Assembly: GCA_031362405.1 (NCBI GenBank)
Contig: JANLSO010000037.1
Coordinates: 1 to 41,005 of the forward strand
DNA length: 41,005 nucleotides
DNA from: JANLSO01 sp031362405
GTDB taxonomy: Bacteria; Actinomycetota; Thermoleophilia; Miltoncostaeales; Miltoncostaeaceae
Reading direction: 5' to 3'
The translations under genes were made by a program, and so were the position numbers. The notes below the pieces were generated by a model that saw nothing but the letters and a program-made list of their open reading frames with translations, was not told where the DNA came from and did not search any database. Positions 1 through 7,894 of this stretch are shown here, in pieces; within the stretch, counting starts at the first letter, position 1; each line of letters begins with the position of its first letter.

Positions 1-3000
1 GCGCCGGGGAGGGCAAACTGCGCGCCCCCGAGACCCTCGACGAAGTAGCCGCGGCGGCACAGGCCCAGGGTTTCCATCGCGACCAGCTCGGAATAGACGC
101 CCGAGAACCCCCCGGCGATGCCGTCGCCAAGGACGGCGCCCCGGGTCAGGACGCCGTGCCGTTCGACGAGCAGCTCAGCCAGTGCGCGGCGGCGCTCGGT
201 CGGGGCGGGTGCGCGGGCGAGCAGGCGCGCGGTCAGCGACCAGCGGCCCGCGACGGCGGCAAGACCCGATCGGCTCGACCGTCGCACCGACGGGCGCAGG
301 CCGGGCCGGTGGCGCGGTACGACGGCGGGCAGACGGCGTGGCGCGCGCAATGGCGCCCAGAGGTCGTTGGTGGCCTCGCCCGCCCAGACCAGGCTCCACA
401 GCGCCGCGAAGACATCCTCCCGCGCAGCGTCGACGATGTCGAGCAGGTCGTCCCAGAACGAGGCACCTGCGGCAAGAGCTTCGCGCACCGCGATCGCGAG
501 CGGGTCGTCGGGCGGGTCGTCACTGGCGGGCGGGGGGCCGAAGATGCGTGCGTCTTCGCGGATGTAGAGCGCGACACGACCGCCTCCTGACCCGCCGCCG
601 GCGCCCATCCAGACGATCTCTCCGGCGGCCGCGAGCTGGTCGAGCCACGACGGGCTGTACGAGCCGAGGCGCCGGGGGAACACCTCGCCCTCCCACTGGG
701 CCGCCGGCAGAGCGAGGCCCTGTAGCGGACCGATGATCTCGCGCAGGCGCTCGGGGCCGGCTCCGACGGTCGAGCGGTCGATGCCGTGCCAGACGGGCAG
801 GAACCGCCCCAGCGCGGCGGGTTCGGCCGCCTCGACCTCTTTGCGCAGTACGGCGAGGCTTGCCCGGCGTAGTCGGCGCAGCACGTCGGCGTCGCACCAT
901 TCGTGGCCGGAGCCTCCGGGACGCATCTCGCCGCGGACGATCGCGCCGGAGGTCTCCAGACGTGCCAGCTCGGCCTCGGCGGCCTGCCGTGTGATGCCGA
1001 AACGCTCGGCCAGCTCGATCGCCCGAAACGGGCCACGGGCGCGGGTCCAGCGCGCGACGAGGCCCGCGAGCGCCGCCTCGACGGGTTTCAGGAAAACGTC
1101 GGGAAGCCCGGCGGGAGGCATGACCCCGAGGCCATCGCGATAGCGGGCGGCGTCATCGGCGGCGATCCAGCGTTGTTCGCCGGCAATGCGGATCTCGCAC
1201 GCCCGGCGTTCGGACGCGAGTGCTTCCAGCCACGCCGCAACCTGCTCGGGTTCGGTGATGCGGGCCGTGACCTCCGCGACCGAAAGGTCTCCGATGCGCC
1301 GGAAAAGGTCATGCAAAGTGTCGGCGCTGCGGGCCTGGGCGCGCTCCGACAGACCCTGCAGGTCGGCCTCGACGCTGTCGAGCGCTCCCGGGTCGATCAG
1401 CTCGCGTAGCTCGTCGCGGCCGAGTAGTTCGCGCAGCAGATCGCGATCGAGGGCCAGAGCATGGGCACGTTGCTCGGCGACCGGGGCGTCGCCCTCGTAC
1501 ATATAGCTCGCGACGTAGGCGAACAGCAGTGAGGCCGCGAACGGCGATGCGGTCGAGGTCTCTGCCTCGATCACCGAGACGTTTCGTGACGCCACCCGGC
1601 TGAGCAGGTCGCGCAGGGCAGGGAGGTCGAACCAGTCGTCGAGGCACTCTCGGTAGGTCTCGAGGATGACCGGGAAGCTTCCGAAGCGGCGGGCCACCTG
1701 CAGCAGCGACGACGCTTTCAGACGCTGCTGCCACAGCGGTGTGCGCTGGCCGGGGCGGCGCCGCGGCAGCAGCAGCGACCGCGCGGCGTTCTCGCGAAAA
1801 CGCGAGCCGAACAGGGCCGTTCCGCCGAGCTCGCCGATGACCAGCTCATCCAGCTCGTCGGGTTCGATCATCACGAGGTCCGACGGGGGGGCGCTGTCGG
1901 CCTCGGGGAAATGGACGGCGATGCCGTCGTCGGTCCAGATCGTGTGGGCTTCCTGGCCGGTCTTCTCGCGTATCCGGGCGCCGATCGCCATCGCCCACGG
2001 GGCGTGCACCCGGGCGCCGTAGGGCGTCAGCACGCACAGGCGCCAGTCTCCGATCTCGTCGCGGAAGCGCTCGACGACAATGGCGCGGTCGCTGGGCACG
2101 GTTCCCGTGGCCTCGGCCTGATCGTGCACGTACGCCACAAGGTTCTCGGCGGCACGCTCGTCGAAGTCGCTCTCGGCGCGCAGGCGGGCGCGGGCGTCTT
2201 CCGGGGTTGCCGCCAGCAGCTCGCGCGTCAGTCGGCCCACCGCGGCGCCGAGCTCGGCGGGTCGGCCGACGCCCTCCCCGCGCCAGAACGGCACAGCCCC
2301 GGGGGCTCCGGGGGCGGGCGACACGATCACGCGGTCGCGGGTGATCTCCTCGATCCGCCAGGTGGAGGCACCGAGCATGAACGTCTGGCCCGGGCGGGCC
2401 TCGTAGACCATCTCCTCGTCGAGCTCGCCGACCCGGCTCGAGCCGTCGCCCAGGTAGACCCCGTAGAGGCCGCGGTCGGGGATGGTGCCGGCGTTCTGGA
2501 CGGCCAGTTGCCGGGCCCCGGGGCGTCCGCGGACGATGTCGGCGACGCGATCCCAGACGATGCGTGGGCGCAGCTCGGCCATCTCATCCGACGGATAGCG
2601 GCCCGAGAGCATGTCGAGCACCCCGTCCAGCTGCTCGCGCGAAAGCTCCGAGTACGGGTAGGCCCGCTTTGCGAGCGCATGGAGGTCGGCGACGGGCCAC
2701 TCGGCCTCGGCGCACATCGCGACGACTTGCTGTGCGAGGACGTCGAGCGGCTGGCGCGGAACGCGGGTGTGCTCGATCTCACCGGAGTGCATCCGGGCGA
2801 CGACCGCGGCGCACTCCAGGAGGTCGCCGCGGTACTTGGGGAAGATCCGTCCCCGGCTGGCGGCACCGACGTGGTGGCCCGCACGACCGACGCGCTGGAT
2901 CCCCCGGGCGACGCTGCGTGGGCTCTCGACCTGAATCACCAGATCGACGGCGCCCATGTCGATACCAAGCTCGAGGCTGCTGGTCGCGACGAGTGCCGGC

Positions 3001-4052
3001 AGCCGGCCGGCTTTGAGTTCCTGCTCGATGATCTGGCGCTGCTCGCGGGCGAGGCTGCCGTGGTGGGCGCGTGCGACCTCCTCCTCGGCCAGCTCGTTCA
3101 GGCGCAGGGCGAGTCGCTCGGCGAGGCGACGGTTGTTGACGAAGATCAGCGTCGAGCGGTGGGCGCGCACCAGCTCGAGCAGCTGGGGGTACATGGCCGG
3201 CCAGATCGAGCGGTGTTTCGATTCGGATCCTGCGACGTCGGAGTACTCGGCCACCGGATCGGGCCCGTTGGTGGCGAGGTCGCTCATGTCGTCGACGGGG
3301 ACGATCACCTCGAGGTCGAGTTCTTTCGTCGACCCGGCGTCGATCACCTCGACGGGGCGCGGCGTGCCATCCGGGGCTTGCCCACCGAGGAACCGGGCGA
3401 TCTCCGACAGCGGCCGCTGGGTTGCCGACAGGCCGATGCGTTGAAGCCTCCCGCCATCGGCGGCGACCAGATCGTCGAGGCGTTCGAGGCTGAGGGCCAT
3501 ATGCGCGCCCCGCTTGGTGGCGGCGACGGCGTGGATCTCGTCGAGGATGATCGTGCGGCCGCCTTGCAGCACCTCCCGGCCCCGAGAGGTGAGCATCAGG
3601 TAGAGGCTCTCGGGGGTCGTGATGAGGATATCCGGGGGTCGGCGCAGCATCCGTTGGCGCTCGACCTGCGGGGTGTCGCCGGTGCGCACGGCCACCGTGA
3701 TCTCGGGGAGTTCCTGCCCGTGGCGGCGGGCGGCGTCGGCAAGGCCCGCGAGTGGCCCGGAGAGGTTCCGCTCGACGTCGTAGTTCAGCGCTTTGAGCGG
3801 TGAGACATAGAGCACGCGCTCGGCCGGCCGGCCCTCGAGCTTCGCCGTGACGAGCTGGTTCAGCGCCCAAAGGAACGCCGCCAGGGTCTTGCCCGAGCCG
3901 GTCGGCGCGAGGATCAGCGCGTGATGACCCGCCGCGATTGCCGGCCAGCCGCGGGTCTGGGCCTCGGTGGGGCCGGCGAACGCCCGTCCGAACCACTCCG
4001 CCACGAGGGGATGGAACGGCGCGAGCGCTCCGGGTGAAGAGGTGGAAGCCAC
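1..4052 (-). CDS. lhr: Lhr-type DEAD/DEAH helicase (3' end cut by window)
   Basis: Large superfamily 2 ATP-dependent DNA/RNA helicase of the Lhr family, which acts in DNA repair. About 1350 residues are visible, against roughly 1500 for full-length bacterial Lhr, so only the extreme C-terminus lies outside the window. Near the N-terminus are the PTEAQ Q-motif, Walker A APTGSGKT and VSPLKALN. The DEIH box lies near residue 170 and GLSATQ follows. The last visible residues, RGYFVEGLGGAQFALPGA, are typical of the Lhr C-terminal domain and confirm that the frame stays open to the edge. The start is the GTG at 4052: a TACCAT box ends 7 bases upstream and there is no Shine-Dalgarno, so the mRNA is probably leaderless. 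It is divergent from the CHAP gene and has no co-oriented partner here. Confidence 0.93.
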   Translation of the reverse strand, partial: MASTSSPGALAPFHPLVAEWFGRAFAGPTEAQTRGWPAIAAGHHALILAPTGSGKTLAAFLWALNQLVTAKLEGRPAERVLYVSPLKALNYDVERNLSGPLAGLADAARRHGQELPEITVAVRTGDTPQVERQRMLRRPPDILITTPESLYLMLTSRGREVLQGGRTIILDEIHAVAATKRGAHMALSLERLDDLVAADGGRLQRIGLSATQRPLSEIARFLGGQAPDGTPRPVEVIDAGSTKELDLEVIVPVDDMSDLATNGPDPVAEYSDVAGSESKHRSIWPAMYPQLLELVRAHRSTLIFVNNRRLAERLALRLNELAEEEVARAHHGSLAREQRQIIEQELKAGRLPALVATSSLELGIDMGAVDLVIQVESPRSVARGIQRVGRAGHHVGAASRGRIFPKYRGDLLECAAVVARMHSGEIEHTRVPRQPLDVLAQQVVAMCAEAEWPVADLHALAKRAYPYSELSREQLDGVLDMLSGRYPSDEMAELRPRIVWDRVADIVRGRPGARQLAVQNAGTIPDRGLYGVYLGDGSSRVGELDEEMVYEARPGQTFMLGASTWRIEEITRDRVIVSPAPGAPGAVPFWRGEGVGRPAELGAAVGRLTRELLAATPEDARARLRAESDFDERAAENLVAYVHDQAEATGTVPSDRAIVVERFRDEIGDWRLCVLTPYGARVHAPWAMAIGARIREKTGQEAHTIWTDDGIAVHFPEADSAPPSDLVMIEPDELDELVIGELGGTALFGSRFRENAARSLLLPRRRPGQRTPLWQQRLKASSLLQVARRFGSFPVILETYRECLDDWFDLPALRDLLSRVASRNVSVIEAETSTASPFAASLLFAYVASYMYEGDAPVAEQRAHALALDRDLLRELLGRDELRELIDPGALDSVEADLQGLSERAQARSADTLHDLFRRIGDLSVAEVTARITEPEQVAAWLEALASERRACEIRIAGEQRWIAADDAARYRDGLGVMPPAGLPDVFLKPVEAALAGLVARWTRARGPFRAIELAERFGITRQAAEAELARLETSGAIVRGEMRPGGSGHEWCDADVLRRLRRASLAVLRKEVEAAEPAALGRFLPVWHGIDRSTVGAGPERLREIIGPLQGLALPAAQWEGEVFPRRLGSYSPSWLDQLAAAGEIVWMGAGGGSGGGRVALYIREDARIFGPPPASDDPPDDPLAIAVREALAAGASFWDDLLDIVDAAREDVFAALWSLVWAGEATNDLWAPLRAPRRLPAVVPRHRPGLRPSVRRSSRSGLAAVAGRWSLTARLLARAPAPTERRRALAELLVERHGVLTRGAVLGDGIAGGFSGVYSELVAMETLGLCRRGYFVEGLGGAQFALPG

Positions 4053-4059
4053 GCCCGCG

Positions 4060-4065
4060 ATGGTA
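4060..4065 (-). promoter_or_regulatory. -10 box of lhr, leaderless type
   Basis: TACCAT on the minus strand, 7 bases before the GTG start of lhr. The spacing places the transcription start at or next to the start codon. It belongs to a series of similar boxes in this window. Confidence 0.45.
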
Positions 4066-4104
4066 GTCGGGTGCCCCAACGCGCGCCTGTGGGGTCCGCC
4101 GGGC

Positions 4105-4132
4105 TCAAGAACGACGGGGTCCCGGCCGAATG
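4105..4132 (+). promoter_or_regulatory. possible sigma-28 (FliA-type) promoter of CHAP gene
   Basis: TCAAGAAC (4105-4112), 12 bases, then GCCGAATG (4125-4132). This resembles the flagellar sigma consensus TAAAGTTT-N11-GCCGATAA with several mismatches and one extra spacer base. The flagellar-type N-terminus of the downstream protein supports it. Inference only. Confidence 0.3.
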
Positions 4133-4171
4133 GCGGCATGAAAGTGAATGTTCTCCCAGGGAAGGGTCGAG

Positions 4172-4900
4172 TTGATCTCAGGCGACGAAGTAACCGGTAT
4201 CGACGCGGCGATGGCGCGCGTCTCGGAGATTCAGTCGATGCTGACGTCGACCACCGTCACGCCCACGCCGGTCGCCGCGACCAGTGGCTTCGCCCAGCAG
4301 CTCGCCCAGGCGCAGACGCCCGGCACGAGCCAGGCCTACGTCGACCCGACGGCCCTGCCCAGCTCGGGTTACTCGGCCGCGTCACTGCCGATCTCGGCGC
4401 TCCAGACCGCGACGCAGACCTCTGCGGTCGCGCTGCCGAACGCGGAGGGCCAGAACATCGCTGACATCGCCACTCGTGAACTCGGAGTGCGCGAAGAGCC
4501 CTCGGGGTCGAACACCGGCGCCCGGATCGCCGAATACCGCACCGCGACCGCCGGATCGGGCGTTGGCCCGTGGTGCGCCTACTTCACGTCGTGGGTCACG
4601 GCCCAGGCGGGCGTGCCGATCGGCGCCAACGGCCAGGGCGAGGGCTACGTGCCCAACGTCCAGAAGTGGGCCGCCGAGTCGGGCAAATGGATTCCCGCCG
4701 GCCAGGCCCCCGCACAGGTCGGCGATCTCGTGGTCTTCGACCGCGGCCACGACGGCGTGCTCGATCACATCGGCGTCGTTACCCAGGTCAACCCCGACGG
4801 CGGCATCACCACCGTCGAAGGCAACTCCAGCGACGCCGTCTCGCAACGCACCTACGCCGCCGGTGACACTGCCGTGAACGGCTTCGTTCGCCCGACGTAA
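4172..4900 (+). CDS. CHAP-domain peptidoglycan hydrolase, flagellar-type N-terminus
   Basis: Predicted NlpC/P60-CHAP cysteine hydrolase that cuts peptide cross-links in peptidoglycan. The first ~25 residues (GIDAAMARVSEIQSML) form a short amphipathic helix like that heading flagellum-associated lytic enzymes of actinobacteria, suggesting export or delivery with the flagellar rod. A Thr/Ala/Gln-rich linker follows, then the CHAP core: catalytic Cys in GPWCAYFTSW, His in LDHIGVV, and a downstream Glu/Asn in VEGNSS. No classical signal peptide is seen. I prefer the TTG start at 4172 because AGGGAAGGG lies about 6 bases upstream. An in-frame ATG at 4148 would add 8 residues but has no ribosome site. 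The gene ends directly at a palindromic repeat. Confidence 0.8.
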   Translation: MISGDEVTGIDAAMARVSEIQSMLTSTTVTPTPVAATSGFAQQLAQAQTPGTSQAYVDPTALPSSGYSAASLPISALQTATQTSAVALPNAEGQNIADIATRELGVREEPSGSNTGARIAEYRTATAGSGVGPWCAYFTSWVTAQAGVPIGANGQGEGYVPNVQKWAAESGKWIPAGQAPAQVGDLVVFDRGHDGVLDHIGVVTQVNPDGGITTVEGNSSDAVSQRTYAAGDTAVNGFVRPT

Positions 4901-4933
4901 TGTCACCCCTGGTGCCTGGCACCGGGGGTGACA
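4901..4933. repeat. palindromic repeat, copy 1
   Basis: A 33-base near-perfect palindrome. Outer arms TGTCACCCC and GGGGTGACA, inner arms GGTGCC and GGCACC, one central T, and a single T/G mismatch. It begins at the base after the CHAP stop codon. The same core GGTGCCTGGCACC recurs 156 bases downstream. It may act as a terminator hairpin or as a REP-like element. Confidence 0.85.
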
Positions 4934-5001
4934 CAACCAGCCGGCCCGGTGGCCACGGCGGCCGAGCGCTGCACGGTAGCGGGCGCGATGGTAAGCCCAG
5001 A

Positions 5002-5028
5002 ACGCCATCAGCTGGACGTTTATGGCGT
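5002..5028. repeat. small hairpin between the two palindromes
   Basis: ACGCCAT (5002-5008) pairs with ATGGCGT (5022-5028) around a 13-base loop. It lies midway between the two GGTGCCTGGCACC palindromes, giving a three-hairpin layout like that of composite REP elements. Confidence 0.5.
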
Positions 5029-5056
5029 GCCCCCGAGAGAACCTCTGCCATCGCCT

Positions 5057-5090
5057 GTGTCACCCCGGTGCCTGGCACCGGTGGTGACAC
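5057..5090. repeat. palindromic repeat, copy 2
   Basis: Arms beginning GTGTCACC and ending GGTGACAC around the same GGTGCCTGGCACC core, with one unpaired base in the right arm. It lies about 100 bases upstream of clpS. With copy 1 it frames a 123-base spacer. Confidence 0.85.
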
Positions 5091-5172
5091 GAGCGCCGAG
5101 GGATGCCGAGGGAAGGTGGTTCAGCAATGCTCCATTGCCGGGCCCCGGTCGAACGTGGAATTCTTACGCGAG

Positions 5173-5178
5173 TATCCT
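5173..5178 (+). promoter_or_regulatory. -10 box of clpS, leaderless type
   Basis: TATCCT, 8 bases before the ATG of clpS. No ribosome-binding site fits in the gap, so a leaderless transcript is likely. Confidence 0.45.
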
Positions 5179-5186
5179 GCTGAGCG

Positions 5187-5486
5187 ATGACGACGACTGA
5201 GACGACAGGGACGCCGCGGGTACAGAAGCGGCCTCGTGGGCCGGGGGCCGGCTCGGGTGAGCCGTGCCACGTGATCGTGATGAATGACAATCACAACACG
5301 TTCGAGCACGTCGCCCAGACGTTGGCGCGTTTCATTCCCGGGTGCGATGTCTCCAAGGGCATGGCCTTCGCCACGCGCATCGATTCGAGCGGCAGTGCGA
5401 AGGTGTGGAGTGGCGAGCGCGAGCGGGCCGAGCTGTACTGGGAGCAGCTGCGCGATGCCGGCCTGACGATGGCGCCGCTGGCCTGA
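5187..5486 (+). CDS. clpS: ClpS-family Clp protease adaptor (variant)
   Basis: ClpS adaptors bind N-degron substrates and hand them to ClpAP/ClpCP. The 99 residues have a disordered ~25-residue N-terminus, then HVIVMNDNHNTFEHV and the C-terminal GSAKVWSGERERAELYWEQL...AGLTMAPL. The latter is closer to the ClpS2-like subgroup of cyanobacteria and actinobacteria than to E. coli ClpS. Two substrate-pocket positions are unusual. The Asn-Asp-Asp triplet reads N33-D34-N35. The position usually held by the pocket histidine (VH..G.A) is Asp66 (ID..G.A) in my hand alignment. Specificity may therefore differ from canonical N-end rule recognition. The next gene starts 3 bases after the stop, suggesting co-transcription. 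Confidence 0.85.
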   Translation: MTTTETTGTPRVQKRPRGPGAGSGEPCHVIVMNDNHNTFEHVAQTLARFIPGCDVSKGMAFATRIDSSGSAKVWSGERERAELYWEQLRDAGLTMAPLA

Positions 5487-5489
5487 CGG

Positions 5490-7175
5490 GTGCCGCGCAC
5501 CGGGAGCGATTGGCTGATCGAGGCTCTCGCCGCCGAGGGAGTCACCCACCTGTTCGGAAACCCTGGTTCGACGGAGCTGCCCCTGATCGACGCGCTCAGC
5601 CGGACCTCGGCGATGAGCTACGTGCTGGGCCTGCACGAGCACGTCGCGATGGGCATCGCCGATGGTTTCGCTCAGGTCAGCGGGCGTTTGGCCGCGGTGA
5701 ACCTCCATGTCCAGCCCGGGTTGGCGAACGGGATGGCCGGCCTCATCAACGCCCGCCGCGCTCGGGTGCCGATGCTGGTGACCGTCGGTCAGCAGGTTTC
5801 CGAGCTCCTGCCGGACGCGCCGTTTCTCGGGGGTGAGCTGGTGGGGATGGCAGCACCCCTGGGGGTGCCCGGACGGGAGGTCTGCGCCGACAGTCTGGGC
5901 GACGACCTTCGCTGGGCGGTGCGCGCCGCTCTCGGGCCTCCCGCCGGGCCGGTTGTTCTGAGTCTTCCCCTCGAGGTGCAGTCGGGGATGGCTCCCGCGG
6001 TCGAACATGCCCGCGCGAGGGCAGCGGTCGCGCCGACGCCTCGGGGGGAGGATCTCGACGCGATCGCCGGTCTGCTGAGCAGGGCCCGGGCGCCCGTGAT
6101 TCTCGTCGGTGATGGCGTTGCACATGCCGCGGCGGGCCTTCAGACCGCCGCGCTCGCCGACCTTCTCGGGGCTCCGATGTTCGCCGAGCCCCAGGCCGCG
6201 ACGGTGGCGGTGCCCTTCGACCACGGCCTTTGGCGTGGCGGGCTCCCGGGGTTCGCGGTCGAGATTCGTTCGCTGCTCGCGCCCTTTGACGTGGTGCTGG
6301 CGCTCGGGATGCCCGTCTTTCGGCTTTTCGGATGGAGCGAGGGCCCGGCGCTCGCTTCGCACACCACGCTGATCCACATCGACGTCGACCCGGAGGAGAT
6401 CGGGCGCAGCATCGCGCCCCGAATCGGACTGGTCGCCGACCTCGTGGGGGTCGTTGAGGGCGTCCACGAGCGGCTTGACGTCGACGCCACCGACCGCCGT
6501 GGCCGGGAGGTCGCCCGCACGGCCGATCTGCGTCGGCAGGCCCGCGCGCGTCTGGCGCACGGGCGCGACGCCCACCGGGTTACTCCCGCCGGATTCGCCC
6601 GCGCCGTCGCCGACGCGATCGGGCCGCGCGACCTGATCGTCGATGAAAGCCTCACCGCCGGGCGGGGCCTGCGCGTGGCGCTCGGGCGTCGCATTCCCGG
6701 GACCTGGCTCACCCACCGGGGCAGCGCCCTCGGCTGGGCCCTCCCCGCCGCCGTCGGAGCGAAGCTTGCCGACCCCGGGCGTCGGGTGATGTCCCTGCAG
6801 GGCGACGGGAGCCTGCTCTTCGGCATCTCCGCGCTCTGGACCGCCGCACACGAGCGTTTACCGCTCGCGGTCGTCATTGCGGACAACGGCTCATACGAGA
6901 TCCTGCGCGCCGGCCTCGAGGGCATGACCGGACGACCCGAGGCCCCCTGGCCCGGCATCGAGATCTCATCGCCGCCCATCGACCATGTCGCGCTTTCCCG
7001 GGGATTCGGCGCCTCGGCCGCCCGGGTCGATCATCCGGCGGATCTCCCCGCCGCGTTTCGAGATTTGTGGACGCGGACGCGCCACGGCCCGGCGGTGCTC
7101 GTCGTCGGCGTGGAGGGAAGAACAGCCCCGGTGGGCTACCCGATCGCGAGCGGAGCCGGCTCGGCGCCGAGCTGA
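5490..7175 (+). CDS. ThDP-dependent decarboxylase, benzoylformate decarboxylase-like
   Basis: A 561-residue thiamine diphosphate enzyme of the acetolactate synthase/benzoylformate decarboxylase superfamily, with three domains: PYR (1-170), central (~190-330) and PP (~360-540). FGNPGSTELP contains the cofactor-activating Glu29, and VNLHVQPG supplies the active-site His73. The ThDP-Mg motif is GDGSLLFGISALW...NGSYEILR. Overall it most resembles benzoylformate decarboxylase (MdlC). However, the segment matching that enzyme's catalytic H281 region reads PVFRLFGW, with Phe instead of His, so the substrate is uncertain. GTG start at 5490, 3 bases after clpS. Its 3' end overlaps the convergent ligase gene by 40 bases. 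Confidence 0.85.
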   Translation: MPRTGSDWLIEALAAEGVTHLFGNPGSTELPLIDALSRTSAMSYVLGLHEHVAMGIADGFAQVSGRLAAVNLHVQPGLANGMAGLINARRARVPMLVTVGQQVSELLPDAPFLGGELVGMAAPLGVPGREVCADSLGDDLRWAVRAALGPPAGPVVLSLPLEVQSGMAPAVEHARARAAVAPTPRGEDLDAIAGLLSRARAPVILVGDGVAHAAAGLQTAALADLLGAPMFAEPQAATVAVPFDHGLWRGGLPGFAVEIRSLLAPFDVVLALGMPVFRLFGWSEGPALASHTTLIHIDVDPEEIGRSIAPRIGLVADLVGVVEGVHERLDVDATDRRGREVARTADLRRQARARLAHGRDAHRVTPAGFARAVADAIGPRDLIVDESLTAGRGLRVALGRRIPGTWLTHRGSALGWALPAAVGAKLADPGRRVMSLQGDGSLLFGISALWTAAHERLPLAVVIADNGSYEILRAGLEGMTGRPEAPWPGIEISSPPIDHVALSRGFGASAARVDHPADLPAAFRDLWTRTRHGPAVLVVGVEGRTAPVGYPIASGAGSAPS

Positions 7176-7894
7176 TCTCGCAGGGCTGACTCGATGGTCC
7201 CGACGGTCGCCGCGGGGTCGACGGCAACCCGATACTCATCGAGGCCTGCTGCGCGCTCCCGCAATGCCGAAGCGAGGGCCGCCTGTTCCTCGGCGTCTGG
7301 TTCGATCAGCGTTGCCAGCAGGTCGGCGTCGAAACGCATCGCGATTCCGCACTGAAAAAGCGTGCCCGTCTGGCGACGAACCTGCGACAGGCCCACCACC
7401 TTGCGCCTGTCGGGACCGACGACCTCGAAGGGAGACAGACCGCCAAAGCACGCCCGGCGCGCCCGGACGGCGATCGAATCGTCGCGCGCCGCGTCGGCGC
7501 GGGCTTCGGCCACGGTGACGACCCGCGCCGGGAACCCGAGCCGCCCGAGGCCCTGAGCGACGGCCTCCCCGAGCCACCGGTAGGCCTCGGTGACGTCGCG
7601 CCCGGCGAGCGGGTGACCTGGCGGAACCGCGACATCCAGCGACAGCAGGTTCTCGTCCCAGAGCACCGGGCCACCGCCGGAGGCCCGCTGCACCAGCGGG
7701 ATCCCGAGCTGTTCTCGAGCCTCGTCATTCAGGCGGGGCCGCTGGGCCGAGCGCCCCAGAACGAGCGCGGCCGGGAAGACCTGCGACCACGAAAAGATCG
7801 CGGTACTCGCGTCGAGCTGATCAAGCAGGCCCACCGCGCGCGCGACGGCCGCCGGCCCCGAGAGGACCTCCGGGCCGATGCGATGCCAGATCAA
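7136..7894 (-). CDS. lipoate--protein ligase family protein
   Basis: 252 residues of the LplA/BirA-like fold that attaches lipoate or octanoate to lysines of lipoyl domains. R70-A-SGGG (72-75) is the ligand-binding loop, and DRRKVVGLSQ places the catalytic lysine at K165. The TTG start at 7894 overlaps the stop of the 2-oxoglutarate dehydrogenase gene in TTGA, so the two are translationally coupled. Since that upstream protein carries two lipoyl domains, this enzyme most likely modifies them. Whether it uses free lipoate or acts as an octanoyl/lipoyl transferase cannot be told. A longer upstream open frame exists but lies inside the dehydrogenase gene, so I reject it as the start. Confidence 0.85.
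   Translation of the reverse strand: MIWHRIGPEVLSGPAAVARAVGLLDQLDASTAIFSWSQVFPAALVLGRSAQRPRLNDEAREQLGIPLVQRASGGGPVLWDENLLSLDVAVPPGHPLAGRDVTEAYRWLGEAVAQGLGRLGFPARVVTVAEARADAARDDSIAVRARRACFGGLSPFEVVGPDRRKVVGLSQVRRQTGTLFQCGIAMRFDADLLATLIEPDAEEQAALASALRERAAGLDEYRVAVDPAATVGTIESALRDQLGAEPAPLAIG

Noticed and set aside
1911..3803. 630-residue plus-strand open frame
   Set aside because: It lies antisense to lhr, whose translation has full helicase motifs; high GC opens shadow frames.
5121..6851. 576-residue minus-strand open frame
   Set aside because: Antisense to clpS and the ThDP enzyme; low-complexity Gly/Arg/Pro-rich with no domain.
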